A stretch of DNA of 64,000 nucleotides from Acholoe squamosa. Its lineage: Eukaryota; Annelida; Polychaeta; Phyllodocida; Polynoidae. Location: positions 53,434,785 to 53,498,784 of the forward strand of contig OX439039.1 in assembly GCA_949317995.1 (NCBI GenBank), in the 5' to 3' direction. Each line of letters opens with the position of its first letter. The first letter of the stretch is position 1. The notes below the pieces were generated by a model. It had not been told where the DNA came from. It searched no databases and was given only the letters and a program-made list of their open reading frames with translations. Shown here piece after piece: positions 11,161-23,342 of the stretch. The translations under genes and the position numbers were made by a program.

Positions 11161-14100
11161 ATGTTGTGGAGGGGAGGGGGTCATGTCTGTTTGCCTTAAT
11201 TCAGATTGCACCTAGGGCTGGTAATGCTATTTTTGCCCTTATGACAATAGATACTGTTCATCCCCGTGATCAGAATCTTTAGATATCTAAATTCATATAA
11301 GGCATTAACTATCTTCATAAGCCTACCTGTGTTTTTGGATTTGCTAGCTGTTATATATCCCAACCTGTTTTCTCTGGCTCCTTTAAAAATGATTCAATGA
11401 TGATTTAATCTATGAAAATAGGAATTGGTTGAAATAAGAAAAGTGATGACTATAATTACATACGTCTGAACGACTGCATGGGGTAGGAAACCCAAGAAGT
11501 TTCTCTGTGTTCCGGCGGAACTCAACGATGTCGGTGGGTGGTTCTACATCCACTATCCCTTCTCTCCTCCTTTCCAAGGTCATTTGGTTTAACTGGGGGC
11601 TTTAAAACAAGGGCATTGGTGAAATGTGCATCCGTCCTTCCCTCAGGTGCCAAATTAAGGAGAGCGCAGGTTGTCAATATACATGAACATCGACGACTGA
11701 GCCCAGAACCGACGATCTAAGACCTTAAGGGCGAGGGTTATGGGAGAAGTGGGTCTCGACAGTCAATGTAATCAATGCTACGAGAATGGGTGTTGGTGGC
11801 AGGCTGGGATGTGGGTTGGGGGATATATGGAGTGCACACCAATCCGCTCCCAAACGCCCATCCCTACCTACACTCCTAGCTGTCATCCAGGGGTATTTAT
11901 GACTCTGTTCCATCCTGTAGCACAGCACATCATTCATATGTGTACGAGACACCCCCCCCCCCCCCGTAGTTTAATGTAAATCAGACTTTACACATGTTGG
12001 GGGAAAAAAGCAACCTGTGCAATTACGGATTACACACTAAGGTCATAGGGTTAATTTTTATGATCGGTCACTTTCAAGGTTCATATTGTTTTTGACCAAA
12101 TCTGCTCCAAAAAGGGCCTTTTCTTTTGAAAGAATATCTATCACACTGCTATGTCTGGAGAGTGTGTACACAGGGAGTCTGTGGACGCTGATGTAGCTGT
12201 CCCACCCCATTATGTAGCCTTAATGAAGAGGTAGTAGAGACTGGGAGTGAGACGATGGAGCCATATGCTTCTCTGGTAGATCCATTTCTCAATTCATTTG
12301 GTGCTGAGTCTGTGGGGAGTGTATATATAGTGCAGGCGGAGGCCAGGAGGGTGTTGCTCCTATGGTAAAAGGAAGAGATGGCTAAAAATGCCCTTGTTTC
12401 CAGTCCTTTCTTTTCATGTAGCTATAACTTGTCCCTTTTGTTGCTCACAAGTGGTCATTCAAGTATGGTGATAAAAAAGGGAGTTGAGTAGGTATCTAGT
12501 TGGGAGAAGTCAGTCAGTATAATATACTATAGAGCGGATGACATGAGTAGGTACCTGATAGTGCAGCTCTCTCTGTTTTAAACAAGGCAGGTGACTTTTC
12601 ACACTGATGTGGTGAGTGCAAGTACTTTGGTGAAGCAGTGCACGACTTGTTTAGAAAAGGGCACATACTCACAGCTCTTTTTACAATAGGAGCAGCACCC
12701 TCCTGGCCAATGTATTCCATTCCCTCATTATCTGTAGGTGTGTTTATTCTTGATCATATTGTCTAATTTGATAAGGAAATCTGTACATGTTGTATAGTTG
12801 TGGGCTTTGACGTCGTTTGCTTTCGAAATATACAGTAATAACGTTGATGGGCCCGTGTTTATTATCTCAGTGTTTTATAGAATGAAAATGACGCTTTGGG
12901 ATAAGTTTAGCAATTGCTATTATGGATAGCATCCCAAAGGCCCTTTTATCATACTGCATTATAGATCTCGGTCGACGAGCTGAATTGGTGATCACCTGTT
13001 GCTACCCAGAAAAACAAGTGCCTTTCCATCGCCAGCAGTACCAGATACTCAGACCAAAATTGTAGATTCTGTATCCATCTGGTGTCAATGCTACATAGTA
13101 CTGCTATCAAAATTCATTTGTAGCAAGAAATCTTAATAAGACAGTAGCCTCTGCCATTGAACTTGAAATCAATATATCACACTATTCTAAAATGGCATTT
13201 ATATAGATGTTGATGAAGCCCCACTACTTGTAATCAACAAAGGTTATTGCCAAACACTGTTTAATTTGTATTGGCTGTGAATTGATGAAATAGGTATAGA
13301 TATTGTAGAGCAATCATTGGACACAGTCAAGATTGGCCTGAGTTAAGTTAGCCTAAGTAGACCTTGCAACAAACAATAAATTATACTCTCAGGTCAAGGA
13401 GGTGTGAAGGGCTAAACAGGGAAACAAGTAATTTTAGTGTGTTAGCAATCTAGTATACATTGCAGTAGTCTACTGAATTTAAAGGCTGATTTACTACAAA
13501 ATAAAGGAATCTGGCCTGTTTCAAAGATAATGGGGGCAAGGTAGTATATCATAGATAGACCGGGACAGGTTTGAGGGACAGACATCTAGTAGTTAGGGAG
13601 TAAAGTCTACTCAATCATTTTGCATGAGTAAAATGGTAGACAATAATGTATAGAAGATAACTCTGGCTGGGGCCCCTTCCCCCGCCAGAGTCTCGCAGGG
13701 CTACAGGTTTGCTGCTAACCCTCCACACTGCTAGCTACACTTTGAGCTGCTCATCCTGTGGTTGCTATGTAGGGTCTATACAGGCGCTTGTGTGTGGCTC
13801 AATGTTGAGTCATACCTTCCAACCCACTCTTTCTTCAGATAGAACCGAGTCCTTAAGCTGTGGTTGGTGGTATCCTGAAGCTATGCCCCAACCTGCCTAC
13901 ATTGGTGTACCTACATCAGGAATGGTCTCTGCATATCAGGCGATGAATGCCCTATTAACAGACAATTTCATTCCAGTATAGTCCATGTACGGATCTACCT
14001 TTTAGTAGATTGATATTGGGAGTGCAATGGAGTTTGATTAACGACAAGGGGAATGTGGTTTCTCATCTGATCTGTTTTGTCATCTGATCTGTCGTTTTCC

Positions 14101-14251
14101 CAATTCAGATGCCAACTTTGAACAGAGACATAGTCTTAGAGCTTTGCTTGGAAAGTGCTCTCACAAAGTAAACTAAGCCACAATACTCCTGTGGGAACCG
14201 ACCCAGCTGTGTCGTACTCAGGATACCACTCCAGTAATCATCACTCTGTCT
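11161..14251. other. Gene-free stretch
   Basis: No exon with both splice context and recognisable protein similarity. A C-run interrupts 11951-11966. Open frames at 11538-11979 and 13709-13981 are short and unsupported. Confidence 0.4.
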
Positions 14252-14377
14252 GGAGGCCATTTCTTAAGGCACTACGATCGCACATTGCACTACGACTGCA
14301 AACTATCAATGCTATTCCTATGGGAATGTTGGTACGATTAGCATGGTGCAGTCGTAGCCTGTTAAGAAATGGCCTCC
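14252..14377. mobile_element. 126-bp foldback / MITE-like element
   Basis: Exact 16-bp inverted termini GGAGGCCATTTCTTAA (14252-14267) and TTAAGAAATGGCCTCC (14362-14377) enclose repeated CACTACGATCGCA / GCACTACGACTGCA / TGCAGTCGTAG words, so the whole unit can fold on itself. GATACCA at 14222 and TGGTATC at 14378 extend the symmetry with a gap on the left. No transposase. Confidence 0.6.
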
Positions 14378-16560
14378 TGGTATCATTAGCAGGGACCTAG
14401 GTACTACTACCTTAGTCTGTATGTAGTTTGTGGACAACCTTAGGACTTCATAGTTGATGTTGAGTTCTTTGGTAGGGGTAGCTTTGATAATGCATGCAAT
14501 GGATAAGCTAGTGTGTTTGGCACAGCCACTGAATTAAACATGTCCATAGATATGGAGTATTACTAGTACTAGTCCACGGAATCACTGAATGTATGAAATT
14601 TGAATTCTTACCTCCTTTCCCCATAGTTTCGGCTTCGAGGACATAAAAAAACTTAGGGTGCAATGAAGATCGTGATGCAAAACTATAAAATCGTCGATTA
14701 TAGCAAGCAAACCATTGGTACATTATGTTCACTGAGGCGTTACCATGTACGCCATCGTGGAAATCAACGAACAATTAACTATAATGTTAATTATCCGTGT
14801 CAGCCTGGCAGCTGGAGGAATGGAGGTAATTGAAATCGACATGAAATGTATCTCTGCCTAGTTATTCCTGCAGGCTGTCATGTCCGTATCAAACAGCCGA
14901 TGGCCTAGTTCGATATCAGTGAACAACCTCCCTCCCCAATATATAGACAGAGGGCCATGATTGATGATTTAAACAGATACATTGTAGGCGAGTTAGTTAT
15001 GTGTAGTACTTGTACTCACATATCCTCTGATAAAAAAAAAAGAGACCTGGAAGTGGTTCATGATAATTTGGAAAGAAAACAACAAAATAGTATATCATCA
15101 TTTGGACTGGAAAATGGGACATTGATAAAACCTTACTTTTATTTTTATGAGCAATTATCATCACTTAGGTAATTCACCTCAGAATGTTGTACCCAGTTCA
15201 TGAGATCGTTTTCTAATTGGCCACTTCTTAACGCATAATTTAGTCCTAAAAGTTCATCAGGTTTTATTCTTTTTAATCATCTTTTTTTATCATCTATAGC
15301 TCTAACGATCCATTTGTTTTTTAATTGCTCACATGTACTTATAGGCTAGAAAATGCTCAAATAGACCACGATATTTACACATTTTTAGTTCTATGCTGCC
15401 ATATATTTGATTATCTTTCTATCAGATCCCATTTAAGTTGACATTATTACTGGGGTGATCGAATAGAACCAGCAATTTAATTATGGATCTCCATTAGGAT
15501 ACATTAAATGAACATGTAATTAAAACCGCATTTATGAAATAAACATGATCACTGTCCCCATAGTCTATAAAACTCAAGTATTGAACCGGCATGAGGCGGC
15601 TAGCATGTCCATTGGACACTGCCGGATTTTGTTGGGTTAACAAATGCTGATGATAATCAAAAGTGGGTTTAGTAGGCCTCCCGCCACTTTGGCACCAACG
15701 ACATATCGCGGAACCGTGGGCTCCCATGTTGGGTTTTGGTATAATAGGCAACAGGCAGAATCTGGTGCGTTGGTACACTGACTCTTTCCAACCCTAGAAG
15801 TTTCCACAGATAAGCAGTGGCAAATTTCAAATTTCCAATGTTCCCAGCAAAACCCTGCATCCGCCACTGGACAGAAGGAAAGGGGTAAGAGAATCTGATA
15901 TGTTGTTCTTTCTGATTCTCCCTGTAGCAACCATGATGCAGCATCTCAATGTAGATATCTTCCAGATACATTCGTGGCATAAATAGCATAAAATGGTCAA
16001 CATAATTATGGAGAATAGTTTCTTTATAAAAGCTAGAGGCGAACCTAAAAAAAAAACTGATATCGCTTTAGGGCGCAGACGAAGAGAAGCTGAAATTGGG
16101 TTCATCTCCTTTTCCAGACCGACTGGCGCCACTTAGAACCATTTGCTAGTTTGGGGTTCAGGCCTCCTGCCTGTTTTTAGGTACTCTCCTATAATTAGTT
16201 TAAGAGCGCAACCCAAAAACACGGATGCCATACAAATCCATGGCTACAGGGGTTTATTGGGTTTAGCCTACGGGACTAAAGTTGATTTATTCACTCTCAT
16301 TGGACATGTAGAACTAAAATATTTATTTGCTTTCACTGACTCACACGAGAAGTAGACTCAATAAATCCACTACATTGGAAAAAGGTCTGAAAAGAAAAAT
16401 AATTAGATCGTGTCCCCGCTACAAGCTTCTATACTAGGTAAGGTCTTAAACACCATTATCAATTGTTAATATCAGGTATCTGTTGTCGTTATGAATTCCC
16501 CACCTTCACCCTGGGGTAATTAAGTCTAATTTCTGACATAAACTGCACGAAAAGGGAATA
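14378..16560. other. Gene-free stretch
   Basis: Several overlapping minus-strand open frames span 15494-16132, but none carries a recognisable domain or splice pattern. A TGCATCCGCCACTG word near 15856-15869 resembles the hAT-like terminus seen at 1954-2829; no partner end was found. Confidence 0.35.
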
Positions 16561-16630
16561 AAGGCATGACATCACGTGAGCCCAGTCACGTGACCTGCGC
16601 CCTCTGTGCCCTGGATGCCACACGTGTCAG
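16561..16630. promoter_or_regulatory. Cluster of three CACGTG E-boxes
   Basis: CACGTG occurs at 16573-16578, 16587-16592 (inside the palindrome GTCACGTGAC) and 16621-16626, three times in 54 bp. Between the second and third lies GCGCCCTCTGTGCCCTGG, which resembles a CTCF-type core. GTCACGTGAC is the USF/TFE-type high-affinity E-box. No gene start is visible nearby, so this would be a distal element if real. Confidence 0.4.
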
Positions 16631-18095
16631 CTCTTTCAGTTTCCATCAACAAAATATGTAAGGAAGGGCCTGTACAGAACCACCAGCAGTTTTCCTTTGT
16701 CTGCTATTAACTCAATGATGATGAAGGGACCAGTAAAATGTTAATGGTTAGGTATCTGTAGGGATAGTGAATATGGTTTCTATTCAGTCTTGGCCTAGAG
16801 TTTAATCAACAGCCATTAGTTGATCATTATCATTCAGTACTGCCATCAAGCAGTATGGCAACAGGTGGACCCAAACCCACATTCATTTTGATTTGAACCG
16901 CCAGCCTATTGCAGAGGGTGCGCATTATGTACCACTTGCCCACTGAAATAAATTCCAAATCGTCATGGAATATAATTTTGAAATTTTAAGTCATTTTGAT
17001 TTTTGAAGTCGCCTATGTAGGGAATTCCCTGAACGATATTGCCATTCAGGAATACGCATCTTGTGTAGTAACAGTATATCCTGATATGACAGAAGTATGG
17101 AGAACAACTATAGACTATAGGTGTTGGGAGGCAGGTCTCTGATACTGATGGTGACAGAGTTTATGGGTGCTAGTCAGGTAATCTAGTCATTAGGCGGCAG
17201 TAGACCTGATGCCACAGTCAGATTTATGTCTTATCTGTATTGACGTTTACATGCTGTCGTATCCATTAACTCACCTGTCATTTCCTCCTGGAGGTAGACC
17301 CCGTGGAGGAGTTCTGACAGGGTAATTCCTGTAGTTGATAGATAACCCAATATGGTGGGGCAGATTTGCGAGAGGGAGTGTTTAAGATCTGATCTAGATC
17401 ATCAGTTTGGATATTTTGATGCTTCTTAAGGCTTTTTTGTAGAACTCGAACATATAGGAAGCAGATAGAGCAGTAAATCATTAGGGTTTCTATAGAGGAG
17501 AACTATGATGAGGAGCGTGCCTGTACATAAGCGATATTTCTAAACGTTATAAAAAGAGTCTCCGTCTGCGTACATTTCTTGAGTGGGGTAGGGGTATCTA
17601 ATTATTTAAAAAATTAGCTCTTATAAGAAACAAATGCGCCAAAGGCTATAAACCATACATCACAAAGCTTCATTTCTTCCATTATTACCCTGCCGTCACT
17701 CCTCTGGCCCTCAATTTGCTGGAGTTGTGCCAACTACTTGTGAGCTGGTGTGTGTGAACTGCTCTGCAAAGTGATTCATCTTTTTAATTAGACTACAGGC
17801 AGCCCCTCAATCAACAGGCACCAGTCGGAAGTCTTGTAAAATGTCATACTTACAGATCAGACAACACGATCAACATTGCACCAATTAATTCCGAGTGCAT
17901 CAGACCAGCCCCTGCTGTCTATATCTAAAACAATTCCTGACCTATGTATATGTTAGTGCTGAGTAAATTTAGAGAACGGCACATTATCCAAGGTATTTTT
18001 CCCATTGGTGACTTACACGCCAAAGACAACGAGTTTCCCAATTAGTATTTAGGTGCCAGCCACATTTTGTTAAGCCTTGGTTTTACGCGGTATGG
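16631..18095. other. No recognisable feature
   Basis: AT-rich intergenic DNA; no supported exon, RNA gene or repeat structure seen. Confidence 0.4.
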
Positions 18096-18190
18096 CAGTT
18101 CTGCTCCTCCTCTCCCAGACTCTCCGTCTCAGTTCTGCTCTTCCTCAGACTTTACTCTTCTCAGTTCTGCTTTCCTCCCTCAGACTCTCA
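18096..18190 (+). repeat. Three-copy ~33-bp tandem repeat
   Basis: CAGTTCTGCT followed by a CTCC/TTCC stretch and CAGACT recurs from 18096, 18130 and 18162, with spacings of 34 and 32 bp. The tract is pyrimidine-rich on the plus strand, which keeps two overlapping frames open (18067-18514); those frames show no conserved domain. Confidence 0.6.
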
Positions 18191-19105
18191 TACCCCACAC
18201 CTTTACTATTTTGGACCCTGGAGGAATGGGTGCCCTGTCCTGGCGTCAGATATGTTTGTGTAGGCGTCTCCTGTACCAGCTGTTGGCCAGGACGTGTGTC
18301 AATGCACAACACAACACAGACAGTCAATTGTGCATTGTTGTTAAATTCTATAATGATAGTTATGAATGGGGAGGGGCATGTTCACTCTATATTCATGAAG
18401 TGGACCCTGATACGTGCACCGTGCCATAGTGTAAACTTTAGGAATTTTCATCTTTATTCTTTTTGTCTTGGGATGACATGCATGTCAAGAAGGACACATT
18501 TGCGTGATCCATAGCATATCTAAAAGTTTATTTGTTGTTTTTTTTTTATCATAGTATACATCAGATTCATTTTTATGTTGAATTCTCAGGTTTTCCAGCA
18601 AATGTCAAACACCACCGGGTTACCCTCACTAGATTTTGTATAGCTTCTAACACGCCTATAGATGTGTTTTGTTATATAGCCAGACTCCCTGGCAAGCAAC
18701 AGGTTTCCAAATGATGGACTGGGTACATAGGAGCAGAACAGTGAGCAGCTCTGCTGGCTGGTGAGTCATTTATCAACCAAGGTGCCAACTGTATAATGTA
18801 TGGGCTTCTAGCCAAACCTCTCACTGTGAGCTGTAGGGTTAACAGGAGGTAACCTACGCCTACAGTGTAACAGTAACATGGGTTTGTTGTGCTTTATTAT
18901 AGCTGTTTGTCATGGCAAAGAATAGAGTAACCCAATATGATGTGACTCAAATTATTAAGGCTAGTACGGTTCCACAGTCTCAATTACTTGAGTAGTAACA
19001 AAAGAGCTTCTTTGTTAGGGGCCTTCAAAATGTAGCAGACCACGTCTCACCAATCCCATGCGTTTGGTAAATATGTTTTTTTTTTCACTTTGGAGCTGAG
19101 TATAA

Positions 19106-19448
19106 GTCAACCTTTGTCCGGGTATGTTTGTTTTTGGTTAATATTCTGCTATATTCAGTCCTGTCATTATATTTTCAGTCAGGAATGGATGCTATGGGCT
19201 TCAATCGAATATATTAGATCTATGTGGGAGGTAGGGTTAAAAAAACATGTCCTTTGCCTTCTTTTGCTCTCAGCTCCCACCAGAACTGTGTACCACCTCT
19301 AATTCTAAGCCTGTCAACTTTGTCCGGGTAAAATTAATATAACCTAGCTGTACAGCTTTAGTCCTATTATTTAACTTACTACCATATGCATTTTCATATA
19401 TATTCAGAATATCTAAGTTGTCCCACAAATGTCCGGACAAAGGTTGAC
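19106..19448. mobile_element. 343-bp MITE with 16-bp terminal inverted repeats
   Basis: GTCAACCTTTGTCCGG at 19106-19121 is mirrored exactly by CCGGACAAAGGTTGAC at 19433-19448. A third, slightly shortened copy (GTCAACTTTGTCCGGG) sits inside near 19312. The flanks (TATAA / ATGAAG) give no clear target duplication. The interior is AT-rich and non-coding. Confidence 0.65.
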
Positions 19449-21040
19449 ATGAAGACAGCAAACCAAATTGCAATGGTTACTTTGGCAACAGTGTATATAT
19501 TTAAGAACAAAAACGCCCATGCAGTAGTAACCACCTGCACTCCTGGTATACCCACAAAGAGGGAGATCATTCTAAGGCAACATTTTTGTGGGACCCCCCA
19601 CCCACCCCAAATGCACCACTTTCATGAGATCTGGTCAGCATTGGAAGTAGCCTCCATAGAATAACAACAAGGAACCCTACATAGTCTACGACTCTACTTC
19701 GAAAATATAGCATTGCTTAGTCTCAGTTGCTTGAGTTCTGGTAAAAGTGGGCAAGGCAGTTTATAAAAACGTTTGGAGGATTCATCAGCCTTTGCCCCCA
19801 AACAATTTGTTATTGGCTCATTTGTGTGAAACTAAAAGGGTGGAAACATGAAGAAATATGTCGGTATCATGTGCCCTTTATTCATAAAACGACCTATAAC
19901 AACAGTACAAACCAAAATGCATTATGCCTTCTGTGTACACGTCGGGGAGGTACGTATGACAGAGAGTTGGGGAGGTGTATAATATAGTCTTGCTACGGGT
20001 CTTCATCCTTATGGTCATCCATCATGATTCGGACGTCGAGCACCTAGAAATATAATAAACTGCTATCAGTGCAGATGCCACATGGAGACAGCTCCAAAAT
20101 GTACAGGAGTATCACTCCATCACTTCTATCTATTAGATAGGGCACAGATGGTTATGAGCCCTACTATCCCTCTGCATAATAGGGCATAATATGCCATGGA
20201 GTTCTGCTTACCCTGCAGGTAACTGTAAATGCGCAGAGGTGTTAGATTAGCCTGTTTGATCTGGAGAAGAAGTTACTTTTGAAAGGTTGCACCAGGGAAA
20301 GCACCTTGCGTATTGGTAATTGAATACACCGACGCTATTTCATTATTGGGAAAAGGGGAAAATACCGTTATGTATTTATGACTAATTAGACTTAGAATTA
20401 CCCTTGAATATATAAACAATAATCTAATCTAATCTGGGAGAGAGGTTTGTGATATAATATATCAGAACTATAGAGTGAGGTTTTATGGGTAGTATTGCAA
20501 TCATATCGTCTGCGTTACCTGTATCGGACTATACGCCATATAGATCAATGAATATACATACGTACATTATATACCACTGTGTGCTCAGCCTGTGTGATAG
20601 ACTTTACATTGACACATGGGCTTGGTAGTGTAATCAGCTGTGTGGGTTATATGTAGCTGTGATTAATCAAACAGTCATACATAGTCGATGTCCAGGGCAG
20701 TACCGGTGTGCAGTGACCAGTATTTGGAGCAGCTCACTATCCTTGCACATCCTTGCTCTTCTCTGCTTCAAGCTGAAATGTGTCCTCTCGTAGAAAAAAA
20801 GTGATAAGAGCTAATATTTTCAGAGTGAAGGTAGGGAAGATTGAAAAGCGAATACTTACTTTTCTACCCCAATTACAGACTCCCAATTACAGATAGCGTT
20901 CATTCATATCCTGGTTCTATCATATTCCTATATAATGATTCAGACTATTTGATAAGGTAGAAAGGGAGTTTGGGTCTTTCAATGTGTTCTGTGTGTCCCG
21001 CTCACTCTTATTTGTGACTCTTGGTTTTTATCGCCCCCTC
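19449..21040. other. No recognisable feature
   Basis: Intergenic AT-rich DNA. No exon, RNA gene or repeat could be supported. Confidence 0.4.
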
Positions 21041-21168
21041 TATCTATCTCTGTCTGTCTGTCTCTGTCTGTCTGTCTGCCAGGCTGTCTGTTTGTCTGTC
21101 TCTGTCTGTCTGTCTCTGTCTGTCTGTCTCTCTGTCTGTCTCTCTGTCTGTCTCTCTCTTTCTCTCTG

Positions 21169-21218
<50 letters not shown>

Positions 21219-21392
21219 CCTCTGCCTCCATCGGTGTCTGTTTCTGAGTGTCCTTCTCACTGTTTCTCTGTATGTCTCTCTCTTTCTCACTCGATCACTC
21301 ACACACACACTCTCTCTGTCTCTCTCTGTCTCTCTCTGTCTCTCTCTCTGTCTGTATGTCTGTCTGTCTCTCAGTCTCTGTCTCTCTCTCTC
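21041..21392 (+). repeat. Compound pyrimidine microsatellite (TCTG/TC)n
   Basis: Long runs of TCTG, TCTCTG and pure TC units, with two short ACACAC breaks (about 21209-21218 and 21299-21310). The plus strand is almost all pyrimidine, so it could form triplex DNA. The Ser/Leu/Cys/Val-rich and Arg/Glu-rich open frames that cross it on the two strands are composition artefacts. Confidence 0.9.
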
Positions 21393-21479
21393 TTTGAGAT
21401 TGTGATTGTGAGTAGCTCGGTGTGTGTGCGTGTGTGGCCAGCTGAGTTGCTCTAAAGGTCATGTTTACTGTTCGCACAG

Positions 21480-23342
21480 AGTACAGACAGACAAGGTAAA
21501 CAGTCTCCTGTAAGGTAGAATCTATACCTATGCTGCACTTTAATGCTCAGTATACATCTGCAATTAATACCACAGGGTCGTCATTTCTACAGAAGGAGGA
21601 GAACTCGACTCCATCAAAGTTAGGGGGACTCATTAACATATTCTACAACATGTATATCACATATTGCTATGCATGTTGGTTTTGAATCCGCGCACACGTC
21701 GAATATATAAACATAGCTGCATATATATGTGAGCAAATGGTGTGCACAATTTGTAAATGCAACCAGTGTCATAGATGTGATTCTCTGTTTTAAGGAATTG
21801 CATCGTCTTGTAGTTTGTGATTAAGCACTTCCAAGTATAAACCCATCTGACTAAAACGATCAAAGATGTGATATAGCCCTGCACTATTACTATGTGTCAA
21901 AGAGTTGTCAAATTATTATGGATAAAGTTTCTAAATCCATTTCGTTTCCGTCATTCAATGATCATAAAGTTTAAAAGAGGAATATTGATACTATGTTGCT
22001 GATACTGAATCATTTAAATAGTTATGGTGAGGGGAGCATGATGGATCCAAACGTTGAAATATTTCAAATGAAATGATAGCGCTCTATAGTAGAAACCAAT
22101 CAGAAGTCTACTTCGCATTGATATTGATTGAAATTTTTGAGAAATGCCTCCATCTAGATGGTGTTAAGTATCTGAGACTATACTGCAGAATTTAATTTAT
22201 GTATTTGATGCTCATGCAAGTAACTATACAGAATAGTCAAGAATACATTTATGACATATGGACGATTATGGTGCTAGTATATGATTAACCAATGCAGATT
22301 TTGCATTTTTGTATGCATACAAATTGAACAAGGTCTTCTGTGTTCCCCTATAGCCAGTCTGTCCTCAGAGGTTCTCAAATAGAAAACGACCAAGACTCAA
22401 ACTCAAGGTAGGATTGTGGTGCCAGAGTGACTATTAACCATGATATAAGTAAGGTGTGGGTCACTAATCCAGCCAATTATTTATCCGTCCTCATAATTAG
22501 TTATATCAATTGCCTAAGTTTATTCTTATGTACAGCACCGGAAGAAGTTATTTCTTTTGTTTTTCATATAAAAGTAATCATATCAAACTCTCAGCGTTCC
22601 TCTAATATTGTATCATATATCGCTACAAAATTGTTGCCTAGACAATCCTGGATATTTTCATATATAAACTGTTTCTTAAACCATATCCCAGGAAGGAAAG
22701 ACGGTGAGAAATTTAAAGCCAGTAAAAGGGTCCATTTCTGCGTGGTCTTGATATTGTAAATTGTAACCTTCGGTACATGCTGACATTTTAACTATTCAGG
22801 ATTTATTGAATAATCTTTTGCACTTCTTTGAAAGGTCTATCCCTAACTCTATCACTTTATTTTTCAATAGCATAGGTTAGATTACTACAGGGTAGATGCT
22901 ACAGCAGACAGTTCCAATATATATGGTGTGGATCGTGCATTCAGCCCGGCATTATCTATTAAATGATCGATCTTCTCTAAAGAAATGAATTTGGTGAAAT
23001 CAGCCCAGTAAACAGTTCACCGCTGATACATAGGGCTTAATGGGATTGCAGTTGCTACAACTGCTATGTGGAAAGCTGGTATGGCAATCACTGCTGGATT
23101 CAGTTTATTTTAATCTCACAAGAGCAAAGATATTGAAAACCAATCAACGTATTTGGATTTATCCTTGAAACCAAGTATTTTTACTCGGAGTTCAACCCCA
23201 CAATGTTAACGTTAGTGCTTGATTACTGCCGATTAAGCAGTATTGAGCCACCCTGGAAATCAGTGATCAAAATACCTACAATGTTATTGTATACCTTTAC
23301 GACTTATACCTTTAATTTCCTGTTGGTGGCTCTACCTGGCAG
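21480..23342. other. Intergenic or intronic DNA upstream of the 23.3-26.2 kb gene
   Basis: The first visible exon of the next gene begins in phase 2, so at least one more exon must lie upstream, perhaps here or further left. I could not identify it. Confidence 0.35.

Noticed and set aside
15494..16132. Three overlapping minus-strand frames of about 100 residues
   Set aside because: No recognisable motif, mutually overlapping in different frames, no splice signals.
18067..18514. Two overlapping plus-strand frames of 120 and 145 residues
   Set aside because: Kept open by a pyrimidine-rich tandem repeat; no domain, no splice context.
21040..21477. Open frames rich in Ser/Leu/Cys/Val and in Arg/Glu/Thr
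   Set aside because: They are translations of a TCTG/TC microsatellite on its two strands; no conserved protein features.
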